Shown here piece after piece: positions 32,561 through 44,660 of a stretch of 64,000 nt of DNA. The stretch comes from Eucommia ulmoides. Taxonomy: Eukaryota > Streptophyta > Magnoliopsida > Garryales > Eucommiaceae. The notes beneath the pieces are model-generated. The model did not search any database and was not told the DNA's origin. It saw only the letters and a program-made list of their open reading frames with translations. Positions within the stretch are counted from its first letter, which is position 1; each line of letters starts with the position of its first letter. Location of the stretch: positions 25,521,803 to 25,585,802 of the forward strand of contig CM028339.1 in NCBI GenBank assembly GCA_016647705.1. The letters are read 5' to 3'. The translations under genes were made by a program, and so were the position numbers.

Positions 32561-35200
32561 TATAGTATGAATATTATTATAACTACTATAAAAATCATCA
32601 ATTTCTTCGGTATTAATTGTGCTAAAATTGTTATTAAAAAATTAAAAATTGAAGACTCATACTTAATTATTTTTCATAAGACAAACATTTAATGTATGTA
32701 GTATAAATATTTTACATACACATACAAGTATTCCTTTTAAATATTTTTCTTAATATATTTTCAATATAATTACAAATTGTAACTAAGTGATTTTTAAAAA
32801 TAGAATATATTTTTTTTGTAAAATTCAATTTTTCATGCATAAAAAATGCTATTCAATAGAAATCTAAAAAGACTAATTAAGAAGAATTTTTAAAGTAAAT
32901 ATTTTTTGGGGTCTTTTTCATTTCTAAGGTATTTTAATTTGGAAAAGAAAATTGTAGACATTTCTTTATTTATAGTTAAAGGGTTTAAAATAGAATTTAT
33001 CTTAAAAAATATCAATAAGATTATTTTAATAGACCATGGATTTTACTTGTAAGTAAATTTCTCTTTTATTATAGTGCAACATATAAAAATAAATTTTTAT
33101 TAATGATGGGCACAAACTTGTTCATGCTCTATTCCTGGTTTTGACAAATATGAAGGTCATTTTAAATTATAATATATAAAATATTCTTATTATATTTTAT
33201 TGACAAAAAATATTTTTATACCATATTGTTTTTCATCTTTCATTTTTTAATTTTTATTTTGGTTTTTTTACTATTTTTTCCTTTCGTTCCGTTCCGTTCT
33301 CTTCCTTTTATATTATTTATTTCTTAATTTTTATTTTTATTTTGTCTAGGGGTTTGTCGAAAAATCTTAAAATTAAAAAATCCGAATACCAAAAAAAAAA
33401 AAAAAAAAAAAAAAAGAAAAAAAAAAGAGAAGGAAGAAGAAGAAAGAGACAGACTGAAAAAAAAAAAATTGTTTTTTTTATTCATTTTTTATACGATTTT
33501 TATAGGAAAAGAAAAGTTAATTAAAACATTAGAAAACAAAAAACATAAAAATTAAAGAAAAAAAAAAATTAATTTTTTTAAAAATTTGTTTTTATTTTCC
33601 AAATCATATTTTTCGATGTTTGTTTGTTTTTTATTATTTTTAATTTTTTTGCATCCTTTTTTTTTTCACTTTCAATTTTTTTTACATATATTGTACCGAA
33701 AAATAAAACAAATAAAAAATATTGAATAAAACAAAATTAAAGAATTAATAAAAAAAATAGAGTGCAAAAAATTAAAAAATTAAAAACAAATGAAATTGTG
33801 GTGACATTTTTATCAATAAAATATGATGAAGAGGGTAAGTAACTAATGAGAAAAAAAAAATATATATCGTATATAATATAAAAAATATATACAAAAGTAA
33901 CAGGAATATCATTAATGTTTGTAAAAATGACAGAGATTATCTCAAGTTTAAATTTTATAAACTAGTTTATTGTAATAATTTTCAAACTCAGAAATATATA
34001 AAATTTACCATGCTTATTCAAATGTTCATCTACGTTGATATAAATTGTGAATCCAAGTGCATAAAACAATTTTGCTGTGATATTTCTCATTTTTTATTTT
34101 CGTATTTTGATATTGTTTTTCCTTTTTTAGTTTTTCTCATTTTTTGTATTCTATTTGTTTATTTTTCTCTTGTTTGTCATATAAGTCTTGTTTGTCATAT
34201 AAGTTATGTTTAGACATATCTTTACTTCTGATTTTTTTCCTTGTTTTTCTACATGTACCGTTCCAAAAAAAAAATACATAGTAGAAATAAAACAATGAAA
34301 ATCTAAAAAAATAGAAAACAAGAGAGAGCGATAGAGAGTAGAAAATAAAAAATAAATAACAAAAAATATATATTGTGGGGGTATTTTTGTTAATAAAATA
34401 TGATGGACAGTGTCTTACTTTACTAAACTCAAAAGATAAGGGATATCTTGTATATTATAAAATGACATGAGGAATCCTCCTCATCGTCTTCACATTGTTT
34501 CACATCTTTGTCCCTCTAACTACAATAAAAACTACATATTATGACAATATTTTTATAGACAATTTGTAAATAATGTCTTTTTAAATTTTTATTGAGACAT
34601 TCAATCCTGAGACCCTTTTAATATTTATTTAATAACACACATATTAAAAAATATGTGATAAAGAATGAAAAATTATGCAAATAATATAAACTAATGCGAT
34701 AAAATAATTGTTCTTATAAGTTATTGAGACAACATTTTATGGGACACCTTTTAATTATTTGAATACTTAATGTTTCCTAAAATTGTATGTGTAAGAACAT
34801 ATTTAATGCTCTTAAAAGTGAATTTTGTAGTAATGTCTATCTTCGATGACAACAGCAAAATAATCTCTCTCTAAAATTAGGCAACAAACGAATATTTTTT
34901 ACTTTATTTATTTTATTTTATTTGACAAATTAATATGTTACATAAAATTTTGTATAAAAAGTAAGTGATAACAAAAATATGTCAAACATTTTTTTTTTAT
35001 AAATTATGTGAAATATGTTTTCTTTTTAAGTACCTTCGTTATATTTCAATGTTTCATAGTAAAAACGGTCGTTTTTTTGTTATATTGCAATTAGAAATAA
35101 TTTAAATAATAAAAGTACAATGACAATTGAATTCATTAAAATCAAAATAACAATCGTTTTACACATTTTTTCACAATTTAATTATATATTTTAATTGTCT
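32561..35200. other. AT-rich intergenic DNA with MITE-like fragments
   Basis: No gene is seen. Three related stretches, about 33130-33240, 33780-33960 and 34340-34480, share TATTTTATTGACAAAAAT or its reverse (for example ATTTTTGTTAATAAAATATG near 34383), with the first in inverted orientation to the other two. This looks like remnants of a MITE family. Long A and T runs (33391-33425, 33655-33668) account for the lysine-rich reading frames. Ends were not resolvable. Confidence 0.4.
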
Positions 35201-35488
35201 TAATAACATCTTTAAAAATATCACATTCACTAATTTTTATATTATATTTCAGATTCATGTTATATTGAATATAATATTTTCAAACTTTTTAATTTTTACA
35301 TTCGCGTTACATTCAATATGCTATTTTGAAATTTTCGTATTTTTTCACATCGTGTTGAATTCAACATAGTATTTTATTTTTTAATGATTTAATTATATAT
35401 TAAAATTCGTTTGAATAAGATTTTCAAGAAGATATCACTTTAATAGTTCTTTCATAAAAAATTTAGATTCGTATTACATTCAACATGG
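35200..35488. repeat. Local tandem repeat, about 215-bp unit, left part
   Basis: The stretch contains ACATTCGCGTTACATTCAA, TTTTTCACATCGTG, GATTTAATTATATATT and ATAAGATTTTCAA. The same order recurs at 37660-37855 beyond the solo LTR. The repeat is interrupted twice: by the solo LTR (35489-37654) and by Tat element B (37856-60468), with the last piece resuming at 60469 as GTGTTACATTTAATA. It is the host DNA into which both inserted. Confidence 0.65.
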
Positions 35489-36212
35489 TGTAGACATGAC
35501 ATTTTTTACCGTCTCGCAAAAATATATATTTTATTTTATAGTTAACTTTATTTTATTTCACTATGTTTTATTTTTGTTTTATTTCGGAAAATACACAAAA
35601 GAAAAAAAAAAGGAAAAAAAAATAATAGTGTTTCTCATTTGAAGATTTGGATCAAAACACAATTTTTGGAAATGAAGTGCGCAAGGGAAAATCAAAGGGA
35701 TAAAAGTCGTGATTTTCAGCATTAGAATGAAGGTCATTGTCCACTCTTTTGGACATAACTAAATTTACGGTTTGAATTCGGAGATGAAACAAGTTCCATA
35801 TGAAACTAAACTCTCTAAGCTTTCCAACAACTGGTTACAGAGTTAAATCGGAGTTCGTATGAGAAAAATACATCCGTTTGAAGTTGCCACTCCTGTTCAG
35901 TTTCGCATTGTGTGCTGATCAGCAGGCCTGGCCATTTTCAGCCCATTTTGCAGCCCGTTTTTGGCCCAAATCCAATTTAAATTAGGCCCATTCTGTTTTC
36001 AATCCATTTCCAGCCCATTTTCAGTCCGTTTGGGCCAAAATCACAGTCCATTTTAGCTATCCCCTCATTTTAATTTGATCAGCCCATTTCCACCAAAATA
36101 AGTATTCTCCATCACTCTTGCACGGTTTTTCTTCATTTGCCACCATTTTTTACCCTTGTTTCATGGTAATTGAATAATCTTTGTCCCCTAGATCATTCAT
36201 ACACCTCTTGAG

Positions 36213-36222
36213 CTATAAATAG
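36213..36222 (+). promoter_or_regulatory. TATA box of the 2.17-kb solo LTR
   Basis: CTATAAATAG is a near-ideal plant TATA box in the middle of the LTR; a purine-rich leader follows about 25 bp downstream. Position about 725 bp into the LTR fits U3/R. Confidence 0.5.
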
Positions 36223-36540
36223 AACATCAAAGAAAAGAAGAAAAAAATGAGAAATTTTGGGAAAACAATTTTACGGAACAATTTTTGGGAGAAAAGTGAA
36301 CAAATTTTTGAATTTTTTTTTAGAGAAGTCTTGAAGAAAAATAATATTATTTTTATTTTATTTTATTTTTTGAAGAAGAAGAAGAGAAAGGAAGAAGAAG
36401 AAAAAAATCTCTAAGTTAAGATTGTAAACTTTATCTTTTGTAAATGTTACTCTTTTTTTTTTTTTTTTTTTATAAGTCATTATTATACTAAAGTTTGATT
36501 TTGTAAATTAAATTTTTTTTAAATATTTTTTTTTAGTAGA

Positions 36541-37210
36541 TAAAACGAGATAGAAATATCCCTACCTTCTATTGAAGTGGTTTAGGTTTAGAAAGGAGAT
36601 CACTCCCATCGATATATAAATTGACCTAACTTAAGTGTGTGTGTGTGTGTGCGCGCGCGCGCGCGTGTGTGCGCATGTGCGTGTGTATGTATTTCAATAA
36701 ATTGTGTTAATAATACGAGGTGAAAAATTTTCGGTCTTCCATTAGAACAGTTTAGGTTTAGAAGGAAAATTACTCCCCTCAATGCGTATGTGTGTGTGTG
36801 TGTGTGTGTGTGTGTTTCTTTAATTTGTGTTAAATATAATGTGCTGACAATTCGAGGTAGAAAACTTCCGACCTTCCATTCGAGTGATTTAGGTTTAGAA
36901 AAGAAATTATTCCCTACGATGCGTGTGAGTGTGTGTGCGCGTGTGTTTCTTTAACTTGTGTTAATATAATGTGCTGACAAAACGAGGTGGAAAACTCCCA
37001 ACCTTCTATTGGAGCGGTTTAGATTTAGAAGGAAGATTATTCCACTCGATGTGTGCGAGTGTGTGTGTGTATGGGTGTGTGTTTATTTTCTATTTACTTA
37101 TTTACTTATTTATTTTTGTTAAATTTAATGGATGGTCAAAATGTGGAAGAAATTTCCCCCCTTCTGATTGAAATGCTTAGAATGAGTATTCTCCTCCCTC
37201 AATATATAAA
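36541..37210. repeat. Tandem repeat of about 135 bp with GT/GC tracts, 5 copies
   Basis: Units start near 36541, 36710, 36846, 36975 and 37125. Each has ACGAGGTGGAAAACTTCC, CCTTCCATTxGAG, GTTTAGGTTTAGAAGG, TTACTCCC, then a GT-rich tract and TTTCTTTAATTTGTGTTAA. The last unit is the most diverged. The GT tract differs in each unit, indicating independent slippage after duplication. Confidence 0.8.
36635..36690. repeat. Alternating GT-GC-GT tract (Z-DNA type)
   Basis: A (GT)n run passes into (GC)n and back to (GT)n with few breaks, all alternating purine-pyrimidine. It lies inside the first 135-bp unit of the solo LTR. Confidence 0.85.
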
Positions 37211-37659
37211 TTCATTACATAAGTTAAAAAAATAAAATATAAAAACAAAAAAAATAATAATAAAATAAAATAAAAACATTCAGACTTAAATTTTAATTAG
37301 ACTTAATTGGATAGGGTACTGTCTTTGCACGGACGTCTTGGGGTGTCTAACACCTTCCCTGAGCGTAACTGACCTCCGAACTCATTAAAACGAATCTCTG
37401 GTCGGATCATGTTATTTTTTGAGTCAAAATTTTACTTAAGTTGTTTTTGTTTTTTTTTTTAAATTGTTTTCAAAAATAAAAATCCGGTGACCTAGAACAC
37501 TATTTAAACTCAATAGTAGGTGGCAACTCTTTTTTCTAAAACTGGCTTAAATATTTTTATGAGAAAACCGACTTTAAAAAAAAAAAAAAAAAAACTTCTC
37601 ATTTTACACTATATATATTTATTTTTATTTCTTTGGAAAATTCGGGGCGTGTCACATGG

Positions 37660-37855
37660 TACTTCTAAAATTTTCAGTTTTCACATCCGTATTACATTCA
37701 ATGTGCTATTTCAAAACTTTTGTAGTTTTTCACATCATATTAAATTCAACATGGTATTTTTTTAATGATCTAATTATATATTCATATTCATCTGAATAAG
37801 ATTTTCAAAATGATATAACATTTTATCACTTTCCATCAAAATTTCACATCGTATT
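37660..37855. repeat. Local tandem repeat, about 215-bp unit, second copy
   Basis: It matches 35260-35480 in order (CACATCCGTATTACATTCAA, TTTTTCACATCATATT, AACATGGTATTTTTTTAATG, AATAAGATTTTCAAAATG). It ends at GTATT, the left target duplication of Tat element B. Confidence 0.65.
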
Positions 37856-38490
37856 TGATATGGGAAAACTCTCACTCACAATTGACATAGGCATGGAATC
37901 TTTAGTGGGTCGGATCGGATTAGAGATCCAACCTAAAATCTGTAAACCCGATGTATTATTTAGGCCGAGCATGACAGGTCTATCGGGGAAAGGATCTTGA
38001 CAATCCACAGTGCAAATAAGTAGCCTCATAAAGAGGCCCATCAATGGGCAATCTGAGCCCACGATGATCAAGCCAAAAGAAGAACAGGTCAACCCATCAT
38101 AACAGTAGCTCTTATGCATGCGAACGTTATAAGCCATCAACTGTAATGGCCCACATTTAGTGGAGCACGTTATAGAGATCACCTCTTAGATAAATGGAGA
38201 GAATTATGGTATATAGTTAGGAGAAGATCTCATAACGGGCAACCTCACCAATAAAACGACAAAGAGTCTATAGAAAGGGAAGGTATTATTGTGTATTCTT
38301 TACGATTCAATCTGTGTTAGCTTCCTCCTTTATTAGATTAACGTATTCTCACGCCAGAGATTCTTTGGCCGATACCAACCGGTGTCCCTCTTTAGAATTC
38401 AACGGCTTTCTAGGTTGAAGAAGGAAGGTGAAGAGATTTTTTGGCACGTAAGGAGCTGATTGCATGTGCTGAGAATTCCTGACAACATCA
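37856..38490 (+). repeat. 5' LTR of Tat element B
   Basis: 635 bp, starting TGATATGGGAAAACTCTCAC and ending CCTGACAACATCA; it aligns end to end with 59831-60468. It contains GAGGCCCATCAATGGGCAAT and TGTAATGGCCCACATTTAG. Primer-binding sequence TTTGGTGCCATTTGTAGGAA follows at 38491. Confidence 0.9.
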
Positions 38491-38535
38491 TTTGGTGCCA
38501 TTTGTAGGAAACGCTAACAAAAAAGGCTTTCTGTC

Positions 38536-39260
38536 ATAATAATAAGGCAAACACGAGCAAGAAGAGTATCTTTGTGCCAGTACATGAGCCGATTTAATGT
38601 AGAGTTGACGTACATTAAGGGATGTGATGCAAACCTCATTATCAATACGTTTAATTCAAGGTTGTGCCATAGTAGATTTCAAGACTCTCTTATCAAAAAA
38701 AGCCCCAAGAGCATATCTAAACTAATGGAGAAAGCTAAGCCCTACATGAAACTAGAAGATGTCAAGTTTGCAAGAAAATGAAGAGGATTTGTCAAAGATA
38801 CCCTAGGCAAAGCGAGAAGGACCACAACAAGACAAAGGGCAGCATCTCAGACAGGCATAAAGATTAACCCAAGAGTTCAGATTCCAGACCGTATACATTT
38901 CAAGAGCCAAACCTCCCAGGTCTACGAATATCGATCTCCAGAATCTTGCACAAGATCCATTCATCTGAGGTGGTTCAATGGCCCCCAGGCAAAACATCAA
39001 GTCCAAAGGAAGAACAAATCAAAGTACAATGATTTCCATAGGGACCATGGTCATGACACTGATTATTGCTAGGAGCTCAAAAAGGAAATCAACCGACTAA
39101 TTGACATTGGTCAATTACGTGACTATTTGCAAGAGCACTCAAGGGATAGAAAGAGCCCTAGAAATGAAGGCCGTCGCGAAGAAAATCATGACAAGAAGCA
39201 CAAAGATGATCGTCCCGATGAAAATCGTGAAGTGATCTTCATGATAAACACTACTCGGCT
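38536..39260 (+). pseudogene. gag remnant, Tat element B
   Basis: Frames here match the second half of Tat-clade gag: MSRFNVELTYIKGCDANLII, then SIISKLMEKAKPYM-like sequence and EDVKFARK, which is the end of the capsid region, followed near 39030-39110 by FHRDHGHDTDYC with ELKKEINRLIDIGQLRDYL, typical of the downstream gag segment. The first half of gag is not evident. It is broken. Confidence 0.65.
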
Positions 39261-39399
39261 TGCAACTGGAGAATCCAACCGTGAATGAAAAAAGAAGGTC
39301 TGTGAGGTAGCATTGGAGTGATGCTATGAAAAGTAATGTTAATAACCACAAATCCGGGACAGGTCATCATTTCTTTGATAACGATTGCAAGGGGATCGT

Positions 39400-39840
39400 T
39401 CATTCCCATGAAGATGCCCTGGTTATCACCCTCTAGATTTCCAGCTTCCAGGTAAGAACGATTTTGCTTGATAATAGAAGTTCATCTAATATTATCTTTG
39501 TGGACGCACTGAAGCAAATGGGAGTGCCTAGTTCAGACGTTAGTTCTACCCAAACTGTCATGATGGGTTTCAATTGGGACCTCAGCTCTCCAAGAAAGAA
39601 GAGCACTCTGTGAGTAATTGTAAACAATGAGGAAATACGGTACACAAAGGTTATAGAGTTCATGGTGATGAATTCTTTGTCACCCTACAATGTGATACTC
39701 AAACGACCATTGCTATATGCGATGAAAGCAGTGGCATCAACGTACCACCAGTACATCAAATATGTGAAGGATGGTTCAATGGAAATAATACGAGGCGATC
39801 AGGTGGCATCAAGGAATGGTACGAAGAAGTCCTTATAGAA
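39400..39840 (+). pseudogene. Protease remnant, Tat element B
   Basis: Segments VRTILLDNRSSSNIIFVDAL, QMGVPSSDV, MMGFNWDLSSP and SPYNVILKRPLLYAMKAVAS correspond in order to the protease of Tat element A (8590-8990) and of the clade. It is broken. Confidence 0.65.
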
Positions 39841-39877
39841 ATTAAAGCTGGAGTAGGAAGCAGCTCTGTCAAATAGC

Positions 39878-40200
39878 TTGGCCCATGAAGTTGATGATTT
39901 TAGAGAACACCCAATCATTATCCAACCTTCCGAAAAAGTACGGGAGATCACTTTCAATAAAGGAGCTCAAAAGTTGATGATAAAGGGATCCCTAAGCCAG
40001 ACTGAGGCAGAGGAGATCAGCAAGCTACTCAAAGAAAATTTGGATGCCTTTTCCTGGTCTCCAGAAGATTTGAAGGGCATCAGCCCCGATGTTGCAGTCC
40101 ATTGCCTTGATATATCCAGAGAAATGTGCTTTTGGAGTTGCATCTGGAAAAATTTTGGGCTTTATGGTAAACCAGTCTGGCATCATGGTAGACTCAGGTC
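39878..40200 (+). pseudogene. RT N-terminal remnant, Tat element B
   Basis: The frame has EKVREITFNKGAQKLMIKGS and LLKENLDAFSWSPEDLKGI, matching the leader of the RT in Tat element A. The catalytic RT core, seen in A at 9735-10358, is not recognisable here. It is broken. Confidence 0.65.
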
Positions 40201-40259
40201 AGATTGAAGCGGTCGGGAATATGAAGTCCCTTACAACCATAAAAGAAGTTCAATACTGA

Positions 40260-40860
40260 CAGGAAGATTGACAGCCCTGAATAGATTCATTTCCAAATTT
40301 AATGATAGGTACTTTGAACAAGCACTACAATCCATCAAAGACTACTTGGGCTCTATTGAGACACTAGCTAAAGTAAATCCAAGGGAAGAGCTCTATCTCT
40401 ATTTAGCGGTAACACCTGTGGCAGTAAGTGAAGCACTGATGAATGATCAAACAAGAGGGCAGAGGCCAGTTTACTACATCAGTAAATCACTGATCCTAGC
40501 AAAAACTCACTACACTGAACTGGAGAAGCTCATCCTAGCTCTGGTGACCACAGCACAGAAGCTTAGATCGTATTTCCAGGCACATGAGATCAGTGTGCTG
40601 AACTCCTACCCACTCCGAGCCATAATGCACAGGCCAAAATCTTCCGAATGTCTCATGAAATTAGTTGTAGAGCTTGGTGAGTTCTCCATCAAATACAAGC
40701 CTAGAACTATAATTAAAGGACAGGCCTTGGCAGACTTCATTGCCGAGTTAACTCTTCCAGCAAAAATTACAACGGAAAATAGGGACTGCCTGGATCAGTC
40801 AGCTACGCCGTGGAAGCTGTGGGTTTATGGGGTTTCAAACATGAAAGGGTGGGTGCAGGC
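40260..40860 (+). pseudogene. RNase H remnant, Tat element B
   Basis: MTALNRFISKFNDRYFEQAL, LYLYLAVTPVAVSEALM, RGQRPVYYISKSLILAKTHY, LILALVTTAQKLRSYFQAHE and IKYKPRTIIKGQALADFIAE reproduce the first RNase H of Tat A, with WKLWVYGVSNMKG at the start of the second RNase H. It is open for 198 codons and is the best-preserved coding piece in this element. Confidence 0.8.
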
Positions 40861-41044
40861 ATAGTCCTGCAGACACTTACATGAGATCATCTTGAAAGGG
40901 CAGTACAGCTTGGCTTTCAAACCTCTAACAACGATACAGAATATGAAGCAGTGATTATTGGGTTAACTCTTGCCAAAGAATTAGGAGCTTAGCATCTGGA
41001 GATAAAATCCAACTCCCAATTGGTAGTTAATCAGATAAATGGAG
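40861..41044 (+). pseudogene. Second RNase H remnant, Tat B, part before the nested insertion
   Basis: The middle of the archaeal-type RNase H: ERAVQLGFQTSNNDTEYEA- and SNSQLVVNQINGV-like segments. It stops at TGGAG (41040-41044), the target duplication of the nested insertion. The rest of the domain resumes at 53327. Confidence 0.65.
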
Positions 41045-42085
41045 TATAACGACCCGATTTTCTAAGGTCGTCACTAGATTTCTCCCAAGGAGAAATAGAG
41101 CTAAAAGATAAACCACTCCACCACTACGCTTCCGCTGCGCCACTCTAATAAAATAATAATAATAATAATGTATTTTTCCAATTTAAATTTTAGCTTTTAT
41201 ACGAAGTCATTTATTTTGTAATAAGATTACAAAAATATTTCAACTACTCACTCCCACCAATTGTCCTAACAGCCTCCAAAATAAAACTCACTACCTCCTC
41301 TGACTCTACCTAGCTCCAGTTGGGGACCCGTCTCTAGGTGCGCACTTGAGACCAAATATTTTATCAGTGTACTGTCTTTATAATATAAAAATAGTTTATA
41401 TAGATCAAGTATAATTATCAAATACCATTTTTCAAAGATAATATAAATATAACCGCGCACTGAGTTGAAATACAATTTCACAGCTACCATCACAATAAAA
41501 TTATGCATTTAAATTAACCAATCTGATTATTTTGATATATAATAAAATACTGCACACATATTTTTCTATTAGCCGTAGAATCGTTTCACCTCACAATTAG
41601 GAGTTACGACGATACCGTAACATATACAACTGTACCATTAAAATGGATATTAGTGCCAAGACCATTTAATATCTCCAATGTTATGAGCCAACATATGATA
41701 AAAACCACCATATCAATATGACAATCATCATCGTCAACAACAACAACAACAACAGATATCAACCACCTGCAAGATTTGCCCTCCTATCAGGTCACAACAT
41801 TTTGTCCTACAGGACATGCCCTCCAGTTAGGACCAACAACATCCCGCAAGACATGCCCTCCTGTCAAGATCACACTATGGCATAGTCAGATAATAAAATC
41901 ATTTTTCGTATTTAAAAAATTACTTGATCCGCATAACGTTATAAAATAATCCATTTTAATAAATATTTTCCTTTCACATTTTCATATAAAAATATAATTT
42001 GAAAATTTATATAGAAGATAGTACACTCATCTCGATTTTTGTGCTACTAAAAATACTATCGTCCAAATACTACGTGGTCGGCGTC
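41045..42085 (-). repeat. Left-arm LTR of the inverted insertion, outer part
   Basis: It begins TATAACGACCCGATTTTC and contains CTCACAATTAGGAGTTACGA and GACTCTACCTAGCTCCAGTTG, shared with the solo LTR at 11634-14267 in the same plus-strand direction. It ends at GCGTC, the target duplication of the Athila-like element, and continues at 47606. Confidence 0.75.
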
Positions 42086-43488
42086 TGAGAGGGGTAATTT
42101 ATCCATTTATTTCTAAACTAAATTTGGTAGTTTTTTAGTATTTTTATCATATTTTAATTTGTTTTAATTATCTATTATTTATAAAATTAGGTATTTAGGA
42201 CAAAAAGGAGCTAAAATGGATGAAAATCAAGCTAATCGGTAGAACGGCAGTGGAAGAACGGTGAAAAAATAATGAAAAATGCCAAGTAGTCCACCGCTGC
42301 AGTGGTGAAACAACAAAGAGCTCAATTTCACTCTGTCTGTCCACTGCTGCAGCGGTGAAACAACAGAGTGCCCACTGATAAACCACCGTTACAGCGATCA
42401 AGCCACTATTACAGCAGTGACCACTGTCGACATACCCACCGCTGCAGTAGTGAACCCTGTACCTGTAAAGTGTGTTTTTTTAGATATTTTGAGAAATTTT
42501 TATTCCCATATCCTGGCCTCCTCTCATTTTTTGGGCAATTATACCTCATTAGAGAGAGGATGGGATAAATTTGAGAGTTTTTAGGGAGCTCATTCAAACC
42601 CGAAGAAGAAGATCATAAAGCGAGGAATGAGAAATGCTCTCGGAGTGGTTTCAGCGTCGGATCTTTGGATAACGACTAAGTTCCTTCGTTTCATTCTTTA
42701 TTTATTAACTTCGGTAGTTTGTTTGAGCATGTTTAGCTCGTTTGTCACTGTATATACTGTTATGGCCATTGGCTAAATATGGATTATCTATGGGATTAAT
42801 ATAATTTATGAAAATATTGTTTGTTTGAATTGTGTTTCTTTAATGGTTGTTCTTCGCTATTCGATTATGTTTACCATTCTTGTATTTCTATTATATGCTT
42901 ATTTAGATATATAGAGAAATCGAGATTTGACACTCAGGAGAGGTAACCCTAGATTCGGACTAAGGTTTAAATATAACGTGATAATCTAATGACCCGGGAA
43001 GGCATTAGAAAGTGTGCAATCCATGACGTTGGGGCGAGACTCATATGAATATGTGTTCTACAAAATGATAGAGGGGGACTTCGGTGTTAACACGAAGTCA
43101 CATATTTATTCACTTTACACTCAGGAAAGGAAGTGAATGAGTTTACGATATTGAGATTGTCAGATAGGTCGCATACCGTTATTGTTAACTAAACAAAACC
43201 AAACACATTTAAGTAAATAAAGTTAATCCCTAGATAATACATTCCCCTAAACGTCTCAATATGGTATAAATAGTATAATTAGATTAATTAGTATTTTAGT
43301 TTAGTATTTATATTTATAAACAAAATATATTTTTATTGCCTAAATAAAGTTAGGTTATGATAATCACGGTACTCAACAACCGTCTAACCCAATCCCTGTG
43401 GATACGACAACCCTAACTCTTCCAATCTATACTAAAACTTGACCCATACACTTGCGGTGAAAGTAGTAACGTGTTTACGCGCTACCCA
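42086..43488 (+). repeat. 5' LTR of the Athila-like element
   Basis: 1403 bp, starting TGAGAGGGGTAATTTATCC and ending TTTACGCGCTACCCA. It aligns with 46252-47600. It contains a GC-palindrome cluster (CCACCGCTGCAGTGGTGAA type, 42285-42450), a single GACGTTGGGGCGAGACTCAT block (about 43023), and the terminal CACTTGCGGTGAAAGTAGT. Confidence 0.9.
42285..42450. repeat. Cluster of CCGCTGCAGCGG-type palindromes
   Basis: Five imperfect copies of CCACCGCTGCAGCGGTGAA occur within 165 bp, several followed by ACAACA. Each could form a hairpin. Equivalent clusters lie at 46455-46570 and, with a different core, at about 165-330 and 13170-13420. Confidence 0.75.
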
Positions 43489-43739
43489 AGTTTTTGGCAT
43501 CATTGTTCGGGATTGGTTTTTACATTATTGTTGATATTGTGAGTAAATAACTTAATTTTAATTTAGGTATTTATTTTATTTATAATTTTTTGTTTTTAGT
43601 TTATTTTTCCTGCAAGGTACTTGACGATATTAGATCAACAAGTGCGTATGCATTTATTTCAACGAGATTTCGAACTATTTTGTTGTGCTTGGGATCGATA
43701 TAAGGAGTTGTTGTTCCAGTTTCTGAATATCGTTTTTCG

Positions 43740-44660
43740 AGGGAATGTCAACTATTGAACTTCCTCGATGAGTTACTAGCTGCAACCAGAATGTAGGTTG
43801 AAGCAGGAAACGGTACCACCTCTTTCAACCAACTAACCGCGGATGAAGCCTATCGATTGTTGGAAGACATGGCGGAGTATGATTTTCACTGTTAGAATTA
43901 TTTAACAAGCTACCAAAACTTGGGGGATAGTTTCACCATTTGGCGTCATGGATTAAGACCCCGGACCAGCAGGAGGAGTCTTCTTCCACCTTTGAGAAAA
44001 TGTTCGCTGAATTTATGGTGGAGACTCAGGCATTTTGGAAGGAAATGAATGATCGGCTAAATGAGCCTGAGGATCGTCTTGATAATATTGAGACGGTCTG
44101 CGTCGAAATCGATGTGATCATAGCATCTCTTCACACTCAAATCAGTTAGCTTGTTAGCTTCATTAAGGCTAAGTCAGAAATGGTGGCATTGAGAGACACA
44201 AATGCCACTTGTATTAAAATCCACCGTGAGGAACCGGAAACAAGCGGGAGGAGCTTGGGTAAGTTCGTTGACGATTATGCTACTAGGGAGACAACCCAAG
44301 TGTGGATTAAAGATTCTGATTCTTCACCATTAGAGATCCACATTGTAATGCCACCACCGATTCAAGACGATCACATCTATGAGGATCCGATGTGGCTCAC
44401 TTGTTCTCCACCGTTTCTAGCACCGCTCATCCAGGGCAACCAAGCACATGAGCCTGTAAAGAGTCAAGTTAAAAGCTCGAGCCATATATTGCCACATCTC
44501 GCCAGTCTTGAGGGTGTTCAAAACGAAGACCCATATGTGATTTTGTACGACACTTAGGGCGTTCAAAACCAAGACCCATATGTGATTTTGTACGATACTT
44601 ACTATGGACAGAATCTACTCTTTGACGAGCCGTTCTCTATATCAGGCCGAGGACAATAAA
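43740..44660 (+). pseudogene. gag-like remnant of the Athila-like element
   Basis: An early segment TSFNQLTADEAYRLLEDMAE (about 43823-43880) resembles the Athila gag pattern in which a helical LxxDEAYxLIxxMA motif follows the capsid start. Downstream frames are 43940-44149 (ASWIKTPDQQEESSSTFEKM, with coiled-coil-like LNEPEDRLDNIETV) and 44180-44557. A 45-bp in-frame duplication (44514 and 44559) encodes a repeat of type VQNEDPYVILYDT. No zinc knuckle was seen. It is broken. Confidence 0.6.

Larger units (their letters stand above)
35489..37654 (+). mobile_element. Solo LTR, 2.17 kb, Gypsy (possibly Ogre-like)
   Basis: It is bounded by TSD CATGG (35484-35488 and 37655-37659), begins TGTAGACATGAC and ends GGGGCGTGTCA. 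A TATA box (CTATAAATAG, 36213-36222) sets plus orientation. The end region has GGGTGTCTAACACCTTCCC and GGTGGCAACTC, motifs I associate with LTRs of large plant Gypsy elements such as Ogre, from memory. An array of about 135-bp repeats with GT tracts (36541-37210) lies downstream of the TATA box. No internal coding region. It formed by LTR-LTR recombination. The lineage call is tentative. Confidence 0.75.

Noticed and set aside
33342-33524. Lysine-rich open frame
   Set aside because: It comes from a poly-A run of about 30 bases in intergenic DNA.
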